Source: Chloroflexota bacterium
GTDB taxonomy: Bacteria > Chloroflexota > Limnocylindria > QHBO01
NCBI GenBank assembly: GCA_013820865.1
Contig: JACDHU010000033.1
Location: forward strand, 1 to 10,586
Direction: 5' to 3'
DNA: 10,586 nt
Of the stretch, positions 1 to 5,448 are shown piece by piece. The notes below the pieces were generated by a model. The model had not been told where the DNA came from, did no database searches, and saw only the letters and a program-made list of their open reading frames with translations. Within the stretch, counting starts at the first letter, position 1. Each line of letters begins with the position of its first letter. The position numbers and the translations under genes are program-made.

Positions 1-1034
1 ATGAGGTCAATCACCACCGCCGAAGTCTCGCGCAGGAAGGCTCCATCAATCCCGAGCAGCCGTCCATGGCGCACTGCCCGTCGCATGATGCGGCGCAGGA
101 CGTAGCCAGTCCCGTCGTTCGACGGCGTCACGCCCTCCCCGAGGAGAAACGTCATGGCGCGCGAGTGATCGGCTACGACCTGGTAGCTGAAGCGCTCGCT
201 TTCGACCGTCTCGGGATCATGGCCGATGAACTGCGCCAGTCGCTCGATGATCGGTACGAACAGGTCGGTCCGATAATTCGAGTCGACCCCCTGGATGACC
301 GATGCGAGCCGCTCGAGGCCGGTGCCCGTATCCACGCTGCGCATCGGCAACGGCGTGAGCGAGCCATCGGCCGCCCGGTCGTATTGCATGAACACCAGGT
401 TGCCAACCTCGAGCCAGCGGGGGCAGGTCTCCGAGTGATCGGGGATGCAATGCGGGCCCTCCGACAACTCTACCCCGCGATCGTAGTGCAGCTCGCTGCA
501 CGGCCCGCACGGACCGGTCTCACCCATGCGCCAGAAGTTCGCCTCGTCGCCGTCGGCGATGTTGCCCCAGCGCACGACCCGTTCCGGTGGGAGGCCGATT
601 TCATCGGTCCAGACGGCATACGCCTCGTCGTCATCGGTGTAGACGGTTGCGGCCAGGCGCTCCGGCGCGATGCCGAAGACATCGGTCAGCAGCTCCCAGT
701 GCCAGTGGATGGCCTCGCGCTTGAAATAGTCGCCGAAGCTCCAGTTGCCCAGCATCTCGAACAGGGTCTGGTGGCGCGGGGTGCGACCAACCTCCTCGAA
801 GTCGTTGTGCTTGCCGGCGACCCGCAGACACAGCTGCGCGTCCACGGCCCGCGTGTAGTCGCGCTTCTCCTCGCCGGTCAGCACGCGCTTGAACGGGACC
901 ATGCCCGAGTTCACGAACATCAGGGTCGGGTCGTCGACCGCGACGATGGGCGCGGACGGCACACGGGCATGCCCGCGCTCCTCGAAGAAGCGCTGGAATT
1001 GCTCGCGAATCTCGGCTGCGCTCAGCGGCGGCAT
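1..1034 (-). CDS. alaS: Alanine--tRNA ligase (AlaRS), N-terminal part, cut by window edge
   Basis: Charges tRNA-Ala with alanine in the cytoplasm. Only the first 344 codons are in the window (ATG at 1034-1032); the gene runs off the left edge without a stop, and a full AlaRS is about 870 residues. The visible part is the class II catalytic core and the start of the tRNA-recognition domain. Seen: motif-2 region RVAGKHNDFEEVG (71-83) and RHQTLFEMLGNWSFGDYF (87-104), GPCGPCSELHYDRG (174-187), SVDTGTGLERL (233-243) and DGTGYVLRRIMRRAVRHGR (307-325). The segment usually written EIWNxVFMQ reads LEVGNLVFMQ (208-217), so the common Trp is Gly211. The gene follows ytxH after an 83-nt gap containing a hairpin. 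The start gives the expected AlaRS N-terminus; the Shine-Dalgarno is weak (GGA 9 nt upstream). A long plus-strand open frame across this gene is only its shadow. Confidence 0.97.
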   Translation of the reverse strand, partial: MPPLSAAEIREQFQRFFEERGHARVPSAPIVAVDDPTLMFVNSGMVPFKRVLTGEEKRDYTRAVDAQLCLRVAGKHNDFEEVGRTPRHQTLFEMLGNWSFGDYFKREAIHWHWELLTDVFGIAPERLAATVYTDDDEAYAVWTDEIGLPPERVVRWGNIADGDEANFWRMGETGPCGPCSELHYDRGVELSEGPHCIPDHSETCPRWLEVGNLVFMQYDRAADGSLTPLPMRSVDTGTGLERLASVIQGVDSNYRTDLFVPIIERLAQFIGHDPETVESERFSYQVVADHSRAMTFLLGEGVTPSNDGTGYVLRRIMRRAVRHGRLLGIDGAFLRETSAVVIDL

Positions 1035-1060
1035 CGGTGCGTCCAATCGTCGTTCATGAC

Positions 1061-1089
1061 GAGAGCCGGAGATGATCATCCCGGCTCTC
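1061..1089 (-). other. GC-rich hairpin between ytxH and alaS
   Basis: GAGAGCCGG (1061-1069) is perfectly complementary to CCGGCTCTC (1081-1089), and the 10 nt before the second arm, GATGATCATC, are themselves palindromic, so the stem can extend around a one-base bulge. It lies 28 nt after the ytxH stop and 26 nt before the alaS start. There is no T-run after it on either strand, so it is not a classical intrinsic terminator. It could be an attenuator or weak terminator limiting read-through into alaS, or an mRNA processing or stabilising element. No T-box sequence is visible. The structure is seen; the role is inference. Confidence 0.5.
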
Positions 1090-1117
1090 ATGCTTGGTCG
1101 TATCGGGTCGTTGACCG

Positions 1118-1342
1118 CTACAGCGCCGGGTCCTCGGCCATCCCCGCACGTGCCTGTTCGGCCGCTGCGCGGCCTTCGTTGACCGCATCGTCAAAGCCAG
1201 TCTTCCTGGTGTCGACGAAGTCGCCGACCTGTTCTCGCAGCTCCTCGCCGCTCTGCGGTGCCAGGATCAGTCCCAGGGCCGCGCCGATGAGTCCGCCAAC
1301 GACCGCGCCGGCCAGGAAGCTGCCGAATCCGGTGTCCTTCAT
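1118..1342 (-). CDS. YtxH-domain small membrane protein
   Basis: A 74-residue protein with one glycine-rich hydrophobic segment (about residues 6-28), followed by the APQSGEELRE element typical of YtxH proteins, where a G-x3-G-A-A-L-G-hydrophobic-APxSG pattern precedes a charged tail. The C-terminal part (35-70) is acidic and Ala-rich and probably helical. YtxH proteins are small envelope or stress-associated proteins with no established biochemical activity. Its ATG overlaps the stop of the DUF948 gene by 4 nt (ATGA), so the two are probably translationally coupled. AGAGGA lies 12 nt upstream. The ytxG/ytxH pairing is known in Bacillus, where the operon belongs to the general stress response; the same role here is inference. 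Confidence 0.8.
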   Translation of the reverse strand: MKDTGFGSFLAGAVVGGLIGAALGLILAPQSGEELREQVGDFVDTRKTGFDDAVNEGRAAAEQARAGMAEDPAL

Positions 1343-1710
1343 GCGTCCGTCAAATCCTCTCGCGTTTCGGTTGATTCTACCGACTGAGGCTCCGCGCGTC
1401 GTGGCGCGGCGGTGATCTGGACGGTGTCGAGGCTGTGCTGGAGGCTGTTCATGAGGTCGGTCAGCCGGTCCAGCTTGACGGCGACATCCTCGCTCAGCAC
1501 CTCCACGTTGCTCGTCAGCTCCCGGGTGTGGGTCAGGATCGGGCGCAGTTCGGTATCGGTCATGCGTGTGAGCCGTCGCAGATCCGCGGTCAAGGCGCGG
1601 GACTCCGTGATCAGCGGTGTGATCCGCCAGGCGAGATAGACGAGTGCGACGCCAGCCGCCACGACGCCGACGCCAACACCGATATTGAACACGGACAGGG
1701 CGAGATCCAT
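1339..1710 (-). CDS. DUF948 (YtxG-like) membrane-anchored coiled-coil protein
   Basis: A 123-residue protein with one N-terminal transmembrane helix (about 5-29), then a long amphipathic helical region (about 35-100) with ADLRRL, ELTSNVEVLSEDV and KLDRLTDLMNSL heptad-like spacing, ending in a polar, acidic tail. This layout is that of DUF948 proteins such as Bacillus YtxG, whose molecular function is not settled. It is the first gene of a minus-strand unit with ytxH (4-nt overlap) and possibly alaS. The ATG at 1710-1708 has no good Shine-Dalgarno, but TAGAGT ends exactly 6 nt before it, which suggests a leaderless mRNA and supports this start. Family assignment is from the overall layout, so it is somewhat less certain than that of the enzymes. 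Confidence 0.78.
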   Translation of the reverse strand: MDLALSVFNIGVGVGVVAAGVALVYLAWRITPLITESRALTADLRRLTRMTDTELRPILTHTRELTSNVEVLSEDVAVKLDRLTDLMNSLQHSLDTVQITAAPRRAEPQSVESTETREDLTDA

Positions 1711-1716
1711 CCGCGG

Positions 1717-1722
1717 ACTCTA
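1717..1722 (-). promoter_or_regulatory. Predicted -10 element for the DUF948 gene (leaderless type)
   Basis: The minus strand reads TAGAGT, then 6 nt (CCGCGG), then the ATG at 1710. A -10 hexamer at that distance puts transcription start at or next to the start codon. The same arrangement occurs upstream of the desulfurase gene and hisS. No convincing -35 box is seen. The hexamer matches TATAAT at 4 of 6 positions, so alone it would be weak; the exact spacing shared by three genes is the main support. Confidence 0.45.
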
Positions 1723-1766
1723 CACCGGAGCCCGTCTGGACGGCACATGCTCACACCGCGACCCGC

Positions 1767-1801
1767 GTTGGGTCATACGACGTGCCGGGGGGCGTTAGCC
1801 G
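1767..1801 (+). repeat. Intergenic inverted-repeat arm, DUF948 gap, left arm
   Basis: This arm starts GTTGGGTCATACG and contains GGGGCGTTAGCCG near its inner end. It matches the reverse complement of 1864-1898 at 24 of 35 positions without gaps. The inner GCGTTAG core is also found in the arm at 4587-4624. The pair spans 132 bp in the gap upstream of the DUF948 gene. It starts 45 nt from the predicted -10. It is the most diverged member pair of the family in this window. Confidence 0.5.
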
Positions 1802-1863
1802 GCAGATGGAGGGCAGATCAGGATCGCTCAAGCCCAGAACCGGCCGTTGGCGGCACGCCCTCG

Positions 1864-1898
1864 CGACTAATGCTCGCCACGACAGCATATGACACAAC
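1864..1898 (-). repeat. Intergenic inverted-repeat arm, DUF948 gap, right arm
   Basis: Read on the minus strand it begins GTTGTGTCATATG and ends GCATTAGTCG, pairing with the arm at 1767-1801 (24 of 35). It ends 2 nt before the hairpin at 1901-1925 that lies downstream of the membrane-protein gene. The 62 nt between the arms show no coding signal. The 62-codon minus-strand frame over this region is better explained as chance. Confidence 0.5.
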
Positions 1899-1900
1899 GC

Positions 1901-1925
1901 GGAGCCGAACCGCACCGTCGGCTCC
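1901..1925 (-). terminator. Probable terminator-like hairpin downstream of the desulfurase-mnmA unit
   Basis: GGAGCCGA (1901-1908) and TCGGCTCC (1918-1925) form a perfect 8-bp stem with a 9-nt loop. It starts 32 nt after the stop codon of the 92-residue membrane-protein gene, which is where a transcript end is expected. The tail on the minus strand is GCGTTGTGTC, only mildly T-rich, so intrinsic termination would be weak; it may instead protect the 3' end. Confidence 0.45.
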
Positions 1926-1957
1926 CGTCCATGGCTCACGATCTCCAGGATGAGGAC

Positions 1958-2236
1958 CTAGTCTTCCACGCGGATCGGGCCCAACGCAGCCAACAGGGTC
2001 ACGGCGACCATCAGCACCTGTGCGGCGACTGATGCGGCCAGCACGTGCATGTCACCGATCCGGAGCACCTCGATGCCGATGACGCCCGCAACCTGGTCAC
2101 CCACCACCACGCCGATGACCGCCATGACCGCGAGCACCGGGACAATTCGACCCCACCGGCCGCGGATGGCAACGAAGACGAGCAGATTGATGAGCGCCAG
2201 CAGGGGTACCCAGACCAGCCACGGGCCGAGCGTCAT
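1958..2236 (-). CDS. Small three-helix membrane protein, unknown function
   Basis: Not recognised as a named family. The 92-residue reading from the ATG at 2236-2234 begins MTLGPWLVWVPLL and shows three hydrophobic segments (about residues 5-25, 31-55 and 63-86) separated by short turns with RGRWGR and EVLRIGD, ending in a short acidic tail (VED). The frame is open to an earlier ATG at 2296, but that start would overlap mnmA by more than 50 nt and add a polar, non-membrane leader. The 2236 start lies 7 nt after the mnmA stop and fits tight operon spacing. It is the last gene of the desulfurase-mnmA unit and is followed by a terminator-like hairpin. Coding is supported by the clean hydrophobic pattern and the spacing; no function is proposed. 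Confidence 0.65.
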   Translation of the reverse strand: MTLGPWLVWVPLLALINLLVFVAIRGRWGRIVPVLAVMAVIGVVVGDQVAGVIGIEVLRIGDMHVLAASVAAQVLMVAVTLLAALGPIRVED

Positions 2237-2243
2237 GGGCGCG

Positions 2244-3329
2244 TCAGCCCGACGCGCGGACGATGCGCCCCCCACCGAGGCACTCGTCGCCGTCATACAT
2301 CACCGCGCCCTGTCCCGGGGCCGGCGCCCAGACCGGCTCAGCCGTCTCGACCACGAACCGATCGCGACCGATCATCGTGATCTCGGCCGGCACGTCGGGA
2401 GCACGGTGTCGAATGCGGATGGACACGTCGAATCGATCAGACGGCGGGTCGCCGGCGGTGAACCTGGCGTCATCCACGGTGAAGGTTCGCTGCGCGATTT
2501 CCGCGCGCCTACCGATGACCACGGTGTTCGTGGCCGGCTGCACCTCTCGCACGTACACCGCCTCGCCCAGCGCGACTCCCAGGCCGTGGCGCTGACCGAC
2601 GGTGTAATGGGCGTAGCCGGTGTGGGTGCCAACGGTCGTCCCGTCCGCGTCGACGATCGGTCCGGGCTCGCCAGCGTAGCCGCGGCGCTCCTCCAGCAGG
2701 GTCCGATAATCGCCAAGCGGCACGAAGCAGATCTCCTGGCTCTCCGGCTTGTGTGCCGTCGGCAGGGTCAACCGCTCCGCCATTGCGCGAACTTCTGGCT
2801 TCGTGAGGTCACCCAGCGGGAAGCGCGTTCGCGAGAGCTGCTGCTGGTCGAGCACCCACAGAAAGTACGTCTGATCCTTGTCGGCATCGGCGGCACGCAT
2901 GAGGCGCCAACGCCCGTCGCGCTGCTCGATGCGCGCGTAGTGCCCGGTGGCCACCGCATCGGCGCCGTACGCGGCCAGCCCGCGTCGAAGGAGCTCGTCG
3001 AACTTGATGTACTGGTTGCAGGCCTGGCACGGGTTCGGCGTGGAGCCCTCGAGGTAGGAGTCGACAAAGGCGTCGATCACTCGCGCCCCGAATTCCTTCT
3101 CCACGTTGAGGATGAAGAACGGGATGTCAAGGATCTGCGCCACTCGCCGAGCGTCGTCGGCGGCGTCCGGCGAGCAGCATGAACGGCTGAGCTCGAGGCC
3201 TTCCGGCATGTCCCCATGGGTGCGCATCCACACGCCGATGATCTCGTCCTGGGTCGCCTCCTGCGCCAGCAGCGCCGCAGCGACTGACGAGTCCACCCCA
3301 CCGCTCATGGCGGCCACGATCCGGCTCAT
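2244..3329 (-). CDS. mnmA: tRNA-specific 2-thiouridylase MnmA
   Basis: Makes 2-thiouridine at wobble position 34 of tRNA-Lys, -Glu and -Gln, using ATP to activate the base and persulfide sulfur passed from a cysteine desulfurase. The 361-residue length is normal. Seen: the PP-loop ATP-binding motif SGGVDSS (9-15), the NPCQACNQYIKF element with Cys101 and Cys104, ATGHYARIE (127-135), DKDQTYFLW (150-158), and SQEICFVP (197-204) with the second catalytic cysteine, Cys201. In this family the first Cys of NPCxxCN and the Cys of EICF form the catalytic pair. TVGQRHGLGVALG (243-255) opens the central domain, followed by a C-terminal beta-barrel. The ATG overlaps the desulfurase stop as ATGA, with GGTGGGAAG just upstream as a likely ribosome site, so sulfur donor and thiolase are coupled. 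Confidence 0.97.
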   Translation of the reverse strand: MSRIVAAMSGGVDSSVAAALLAQEATQDEIIGVWMRTHGDMPEGLELSRSCCSPDAADDARRVAQILDIPFFILNVEKEFGARVIDAFVDSYLEGSTPNPCQACNQYIKFDELLRRGLAAYGADAVATGHYARIEQRDGRWRLMRAADADKDQTYFLWVLDQQQLSRTRFPLGDLTKPEVRAMAERLTLPTAHKPESQEICFVPLGDYRTLLEERRGYAGEPGPIVDADGTTVGTHTGYAHYTVGQRHGLGVALGEAVYVREVQPATNTVVIGRRAEIAQRTFTVDDARFTAGDPPSDRFDVSIRIRHRAPDVPAEITMIGRDRFVVETAEPVWAPAPGQGAVMYDGDECLGGGRIVRASG

Positions 3330-4471
3330 GCGCTTCCCACCATGCTTGGAGCCGATGCGCGCAGGCGCTCGACGCAGGCCTCGACAATCGCGACGGTTCG
3401 ATCGAGGTCGGCCTGGGTTGTCCCACGGCCCAGGGTCAGGCGCAGCGACCCGTGTGCGCGCGCCTCGTCGATGCCGATGGCCAGGAGCACGTGCGACGGT
3501 TCAACGCTGCCGGTGGTGCAGGCACTGCCAGTGCTGGCCTCCACGCCCTCGAGATCCAGTGCGGCGACCAGGTCACCGCCCTCGATGCCATCGATGACGA
3601 CCGACGCGCTGTTCGCCAGCCGTTCGGTGGGATGGCCCGTCACCGCGACGCCCGGAAGCGCAGCCAGTGCGTCCAGCAGCCAATCGCGGAGGGCATTGGG
3701 CGGAGATTCCCCGTAGGCGAGCTGCATGGCGGCCGCGAAGCCGACGGCGGCAGCCACGTTCTCAGTCCCCGCACGACGCTGGCGCTCCTGCGCGCCACCG
3801 TTGGTCTGCGCGACCATCGGGGTTCCCTGGCGCACGTACAACGCGCCGATGCCCTTCGGTCCTCCCAGCTTGTGCGCCGACAGGCTGATCAGCGTGGCCT
3901 GCCAGGCGTCGGGCGCCGGCGGACCGAATGCGGCGGCCTGGACCGCATCGGTATGGAAGACCACCTTGCGTTCTCGGCAGATGGCGCCGATCTCGGCCAC
4001 CGGCTGGAGCGTTCCAACCTCGTTGTTGGCGGCCATGATGCTGACGAGGGTCGTGCGCTCGGTGATGGCGGCCTCCAGCTCGGCCGGGTCGACCCGGCCG
4101 TATCGGTCCACCGGCAGGTAGGTGATCTGGAAGCCCTGGCGAGAGAGGATGGCGCAGGTATTCATCACGGCCTTGTGCTCGACGCTGCTGGTGATGACGT
4201 GACGGCCCTTCGCGCTGGCGGCCCAGGCCACGCCCTTGATTGCCAGGTTGTCGGCCTCCGTACCGCCCGCCGTGAAGACGATCTCGCGCGGCTTGGCGCC
4301 GATGAGCTGAGCGATGATCTCGCGTGACTCGTCCAGGCCCTGGCGGGCACGACGACCCGATGCGTGGATGCTCGACGGGTTGCCGTGATGCTCCGCCAGG
4401 TACGGGAGCATGGCCTCGAGCACCTCGGGACGCAGCGGGCTGGTGGCTGCATGATCAAGGTAGATCGCCAT
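3326..4471 (-). CDS. iscS: Cysteine desulfurase (IscS/NifS type)
   Basis: PLP enzyme that converts cysteine to alanine and carries the sulfur as a persulfide, here most likely for MnmA (the next gene) and possibly for Fe-S clusters. Seen in order: YLDHAATSPLRPEV (4-17), HGNPSSIHASGR (29-40), FTAGGTEADNLAIKG (66-80), SSVEHKAV (95-102, the PLP-stacking His is H99), HTDAVQAA (173-180), SAHKLGGPKG (198-207, PLP lysine K201), RRAGTEN (232-238) and STGSACTTGSVEPSHVL (313-329, persulfide Cys318). At 381 residues it has the NifS/IscS group length. It is divergent from ectC across a 285-nt gap. The ATG start gives the expected N-terminus. There is no clear Shine-Dalgarno, but TATCAT ends 6 nt before it. 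The symbol iscS is used for family; an MnmA-dedicated paralogue cannot be excluded. Confidence 0.95.
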   Translation of the reverse strand: MAIYLDHAATSPLRPEVLEAMLPYLAEHHGNPSSIHASGRRARQGLDESREIIAQLIGAKPREIVFTAGGTEADNLAIKGVAWAASAKGRHVITSSVEHKAVMNTCAILSRQGFQITYLPVDRYGRVDPAELEAAITERTTLVSIMAANNEVGTLQPVAEIGAICRERKVVFHTDAVQAAAFGPPAPDAWQATLISLSAHKLGGPKGIGALYVRQGTPMVAQTNGGAQERQRRAGTENVAAAVGFAAAMQLAYGESPPNALRDWLLDALAALPGVAVTGHPTERLANSASVVIDGIEGGDLVAALDLEGVEASTGSACTTGSVEPSHVLLAIGIDEARAHGSLRLTLGRGTTQADLDRTVAIVEACVERLRASAPSMVGSA

Positions 4472-4477
4472 GGACCG

Positions 4478-4483
4478 ATGATA
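4478..4483 (-). promoter_or_regulatory. Predicted -10 element for the cysteine desulfurase gene (leaderless type)
   Basis: The minus strand reads TATCAT, then CGGTCC, then the ATG at 4471. The hexamer matches TATAAT at 5 of 6 positions, the best of the three found in this window. The 6-nt distance implies transcription begins at or very near the ATG. No good -35 hexamer is seen about 17 nt upstream. Confidence 0.5.
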
Positions 4484-4524
4484 CCCGCGCCCAGTCGTGG
4501 CTGCGTCTCACGCTCGAATCCGCC

Positions 4525-4552
4525 GCCACGGTCAGTGGAAGATGGCAATATC
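4525..4552 (-). repeat. Single extra copy of the intergenic repeat next to the desulfurase promoter
   Basis: The plus strand here, with AGTGGAAGATGGC at its centre, matches the arm near ectC (GGCACTGTGAGTGGAAAATG onward, 4702-4729) at 21 of 28 positions, in the same orientation. It therefore looks like a third family member in this gap without an obvious partner of its own. It lies 42 nt upstream of the predicted -10 of the desulfurase gene. Similarity is seen; function is unknown. Confidence 0.5.
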
Positions 4553-4586
4553 GGCTCGAAGGCCGCCGGGTGGCATCATGCGTGTC

Positions 4587-4624
4587 AAAGTTGTCACATT
4601 CCACTGTGGGTGGCGTTAGGCGGC
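4587..4624 (+). repeat. Intergenic inverted-repeat arm, iscS-ectC gap, left arm
   Basis: Begins AAAGTTGTCACATTCCACTG and ends GGTGGCGTTAGGCGGC. It matches the reverse complement of 4692-4729 at 27 of 38 positions without gaps. The arm holds its own small dyad, CCACT-GTG-GGTGG. The GTTGTCA start and the GTGGC-GTTAG end resemble the arms in the relA-hisS gap. Confidence 0.6.
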
Positions 4625-4691
4625 GCGAAGGGGAAAAAGGACGCCATGCTCACGCTCAGCACCACCCAATTTCGGCCGCATCGCCGCATCG

Positions 4692-4729
4692 GCCGCATAA
4701 CGGCACTGTGAGTGGAAAATGGCGACTTC
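4692..4729 (-). repeat. Intergenic inverted-repeat arm, iscS-ectC gap, right arm, abutting ectC
   Basis: Plus strand GCCGCATAACGGCACTGTG, then AGTGGAAAATGGCGACTTC. It is the partner of 4587-4624 (27 of 38); outer span of the pair is 143 bp. It contains the dyad CACT-GTG-AGTG. It ends 27 nt before the ectC start codon, so it overlaps the region where an ectC promoter should sit. The 67 nt between the arms contain an A/G-rich stretch (AAGGGGAAAAAGG) and no coding signal. Confidence 0.6.
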
Positions 4730-4745
4730 TTTGGTTACACGGCAC

Positions 4746-4750
4746 GGGAG
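4746..4750 (+). promoter_or_regulatory. Ribosome binding site of ectC
   Basis: GGGAG lies 6 nt before the ATG at 4757. This decides the start: an in-frame ATG at 4712 would add 15 residues with no counterpart in ectoine synthases and would start inside the repeat arm. It also contrasts with the three minus-strand unit heads, which have no such site. Confidence 0.6.
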
Positions 4751-4756
4751 ACGACG

Positions 4757-5140
4757 ATGATCGTTCGCACGCTGGATGAGATCACCGATACGGAGCGCGA
4801 CGTGCGCGGCGACGGCTGGCGAGCCCGACGCCTGCTCGTCCGCGACGATGGGCTCGGATTCTCACTGTCCGAGACGACGGTCGACGGTGGCGCGGAGATG
4901 AACCTCTGGTACAAGCATCATGACGAGGCGTGCTTCGTCATCGAGGGCAAAGCCGAGATCACCGAGCGCGACACCGGCACGGTGCACACACTCGGTCCCG
5001 GCTCGGTCTATTCGCCCGAGCATGACCGCCACACGATCCGGGTCATCTCGCCGCTGCGCCTGGTCTGCGTGTTCAATCCGGCCCTGACCGGCCGCGAGAC
5101 ACACGACGCCGATGGGAGTTACCTCGCGGCGGACACTTGA
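4757..5140 (+). CDS. ectC: Ectoine synthase (EctC), solitary
   Basis: In the ectoine pathway EctC closes N-gamma-acetyl-diaminobutyrate to ectoine, a compatible solute. The 127-residue protein has the family length and single-domain cupin fold. Seen: N-terminus MIVRTLDEI, WRARRLLVRDDGLGFS (21-36), ET (39-40), WYKHHDEACFVIEGKAEI (51-68), PGSVYSPEHDRHTIR (81-95) and LVCVFNPALTGRETHD (102-117). By alignment to characterised EctC, the metal ligands Glu57, Tyr85 and the HDRH histidine (His92 here) and the substrate-site Cys/Phe of LVCVFNP are kept, so it should be active. ectA and ectB are not in the window; it is flanked by tRNA genes and read against them. Solitary EctC proteins are known and may act on other substrates, such as forming a cyclic product from glutamine. 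It converges with the ABM gene, leaving 4 nt between stops. Confidence 0.93.
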   Translation: MIVRTLDEITDTERDVRGDGWRARRLLVRDDGLGFSLSETTVDGGAEMNLWYKHHDEACFVIEGKAEITERDTGTVHTLGPGSVYSPEHDRHTIRVISPLRLVCVFNPALTGRETHDADGSYLAADT

Positions 5141-5144
5141 AGCG

Positions 5145-5444
5145 TCACGGTGCGCTCTGAGGGACGAGCCTGACGAATTCGCCCATGCCGGCGATGATCG
5201 GCCGAGCGCGTTCAATCAGCCCCTGTACGCCCGGCAGTGACAGCGAAGCGTCGTGATCGGCCTCACCCCGCCAGACCTCCGTGATCCAGACCGCATCGTC
5301 ATCGGCCTCCGATGTGCTGACGAGATAGAGTTCGCAGCCGGGGGCATCCTTCATCAGGCTCGCTGCCTCCAGCATGTGAGCGACCAGTGCCCCGCGCTGA
5401 CCCGGCGCTGCGAGAAGTGAGCCGTGGAGGCCGAACCGCGCCAC
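5145..5444 (-). CDS. ABM-domain protein (antibiotic biosynthesis monooxygenase / putative quinol monooxygenase fold)
   Basis: A 99-residue single-domain protein of the ABM ferredoxin-like family. Seen: FGLHGSLLAAPGQRGAL (4-20), PGCELYLVS (35-43), AVWITEVWRGEADHDASL (51-68) and a C-terminal PGVQGLIERARPII (71-84). The E-V-W-x5-H-x-A-S-L pattern is typical of the family, which includes small cofactor-free monooxygenases and many proteins without a known substrate. It starts 4 nt after the aspS stop, probably with GTG at 5444-5442, so it should be co-transcribed with hisS and aspS; GAGG lies 12 nt upstream. No active-site assignment can be made from sequence alone, so a specific reaction is not claimed. 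Confidence 0.82.
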   Translation of the reverse strand: MARFGLHGSLLAAPGQRGALVAHMLEAASLMKDAPGCELYLVSTSEADDDAVWITEVWRGEADHDASLSLPGVQGLIERARPIIAGMGEFVRLVPQSAP

Positions 5445-5448
5445 CGGC

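Noticed and set aside
1035..1117. T-box riboswitch before alaS
   Set aside because: The interval is only 83 nt and lacks the T-box core and a terminator/antiterminator pair; only one hairpin is present.
66..1415. 449-codon plus-strand open frame
   Set aside because: It lies antisense to alaS, ytxH and part of the DUF948 gene, all clearly coding on the minus strand. Its Arg/Ala/His-rich product has no recognisable domain. Long antisense frames are expected at this GC content.
1751..1939. 62-codon minus-strand frame in the DUF948 gap
   Set aside because: It covers both inverted-repeat arms and the terminator-like hairpin, has low-complexity composition and no ribosome site.
1711..1957. CRISPR or tandem-repeat array in the gaps
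   Set aside because: The repeats are inverted pairs with unequal spacing and imperfect copies; there is no run of direct repeats with spacers and no cas gene.
2049..3182. Long plus-strand frames over mnmA, the desulfurase (3452-4327) and aspS (6091-7275)
   Set aside because: All are antisense to genes with intact catalytic motifs and none shows a known motif; they are composition shadows.
4587..4729. Integron attC site, prompted by GTTAGGC in the left arm and a TAAC in the right arm
   Set aside because: The boxes point the wrong way for one attC hairpin (GTTRRRY would have to end the site), the right-hand box GCATAAC does not fit RYYYAAC, and no integrase or cassettes are present.
4712..4756. 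15-residue N-terminal extension of ectC
   Set aside because: EctC proteins begin at MIVRTLDE-type sequence; the ATG at 4757 has a good GGGAG site, and the extension would lie within the repeat arm.
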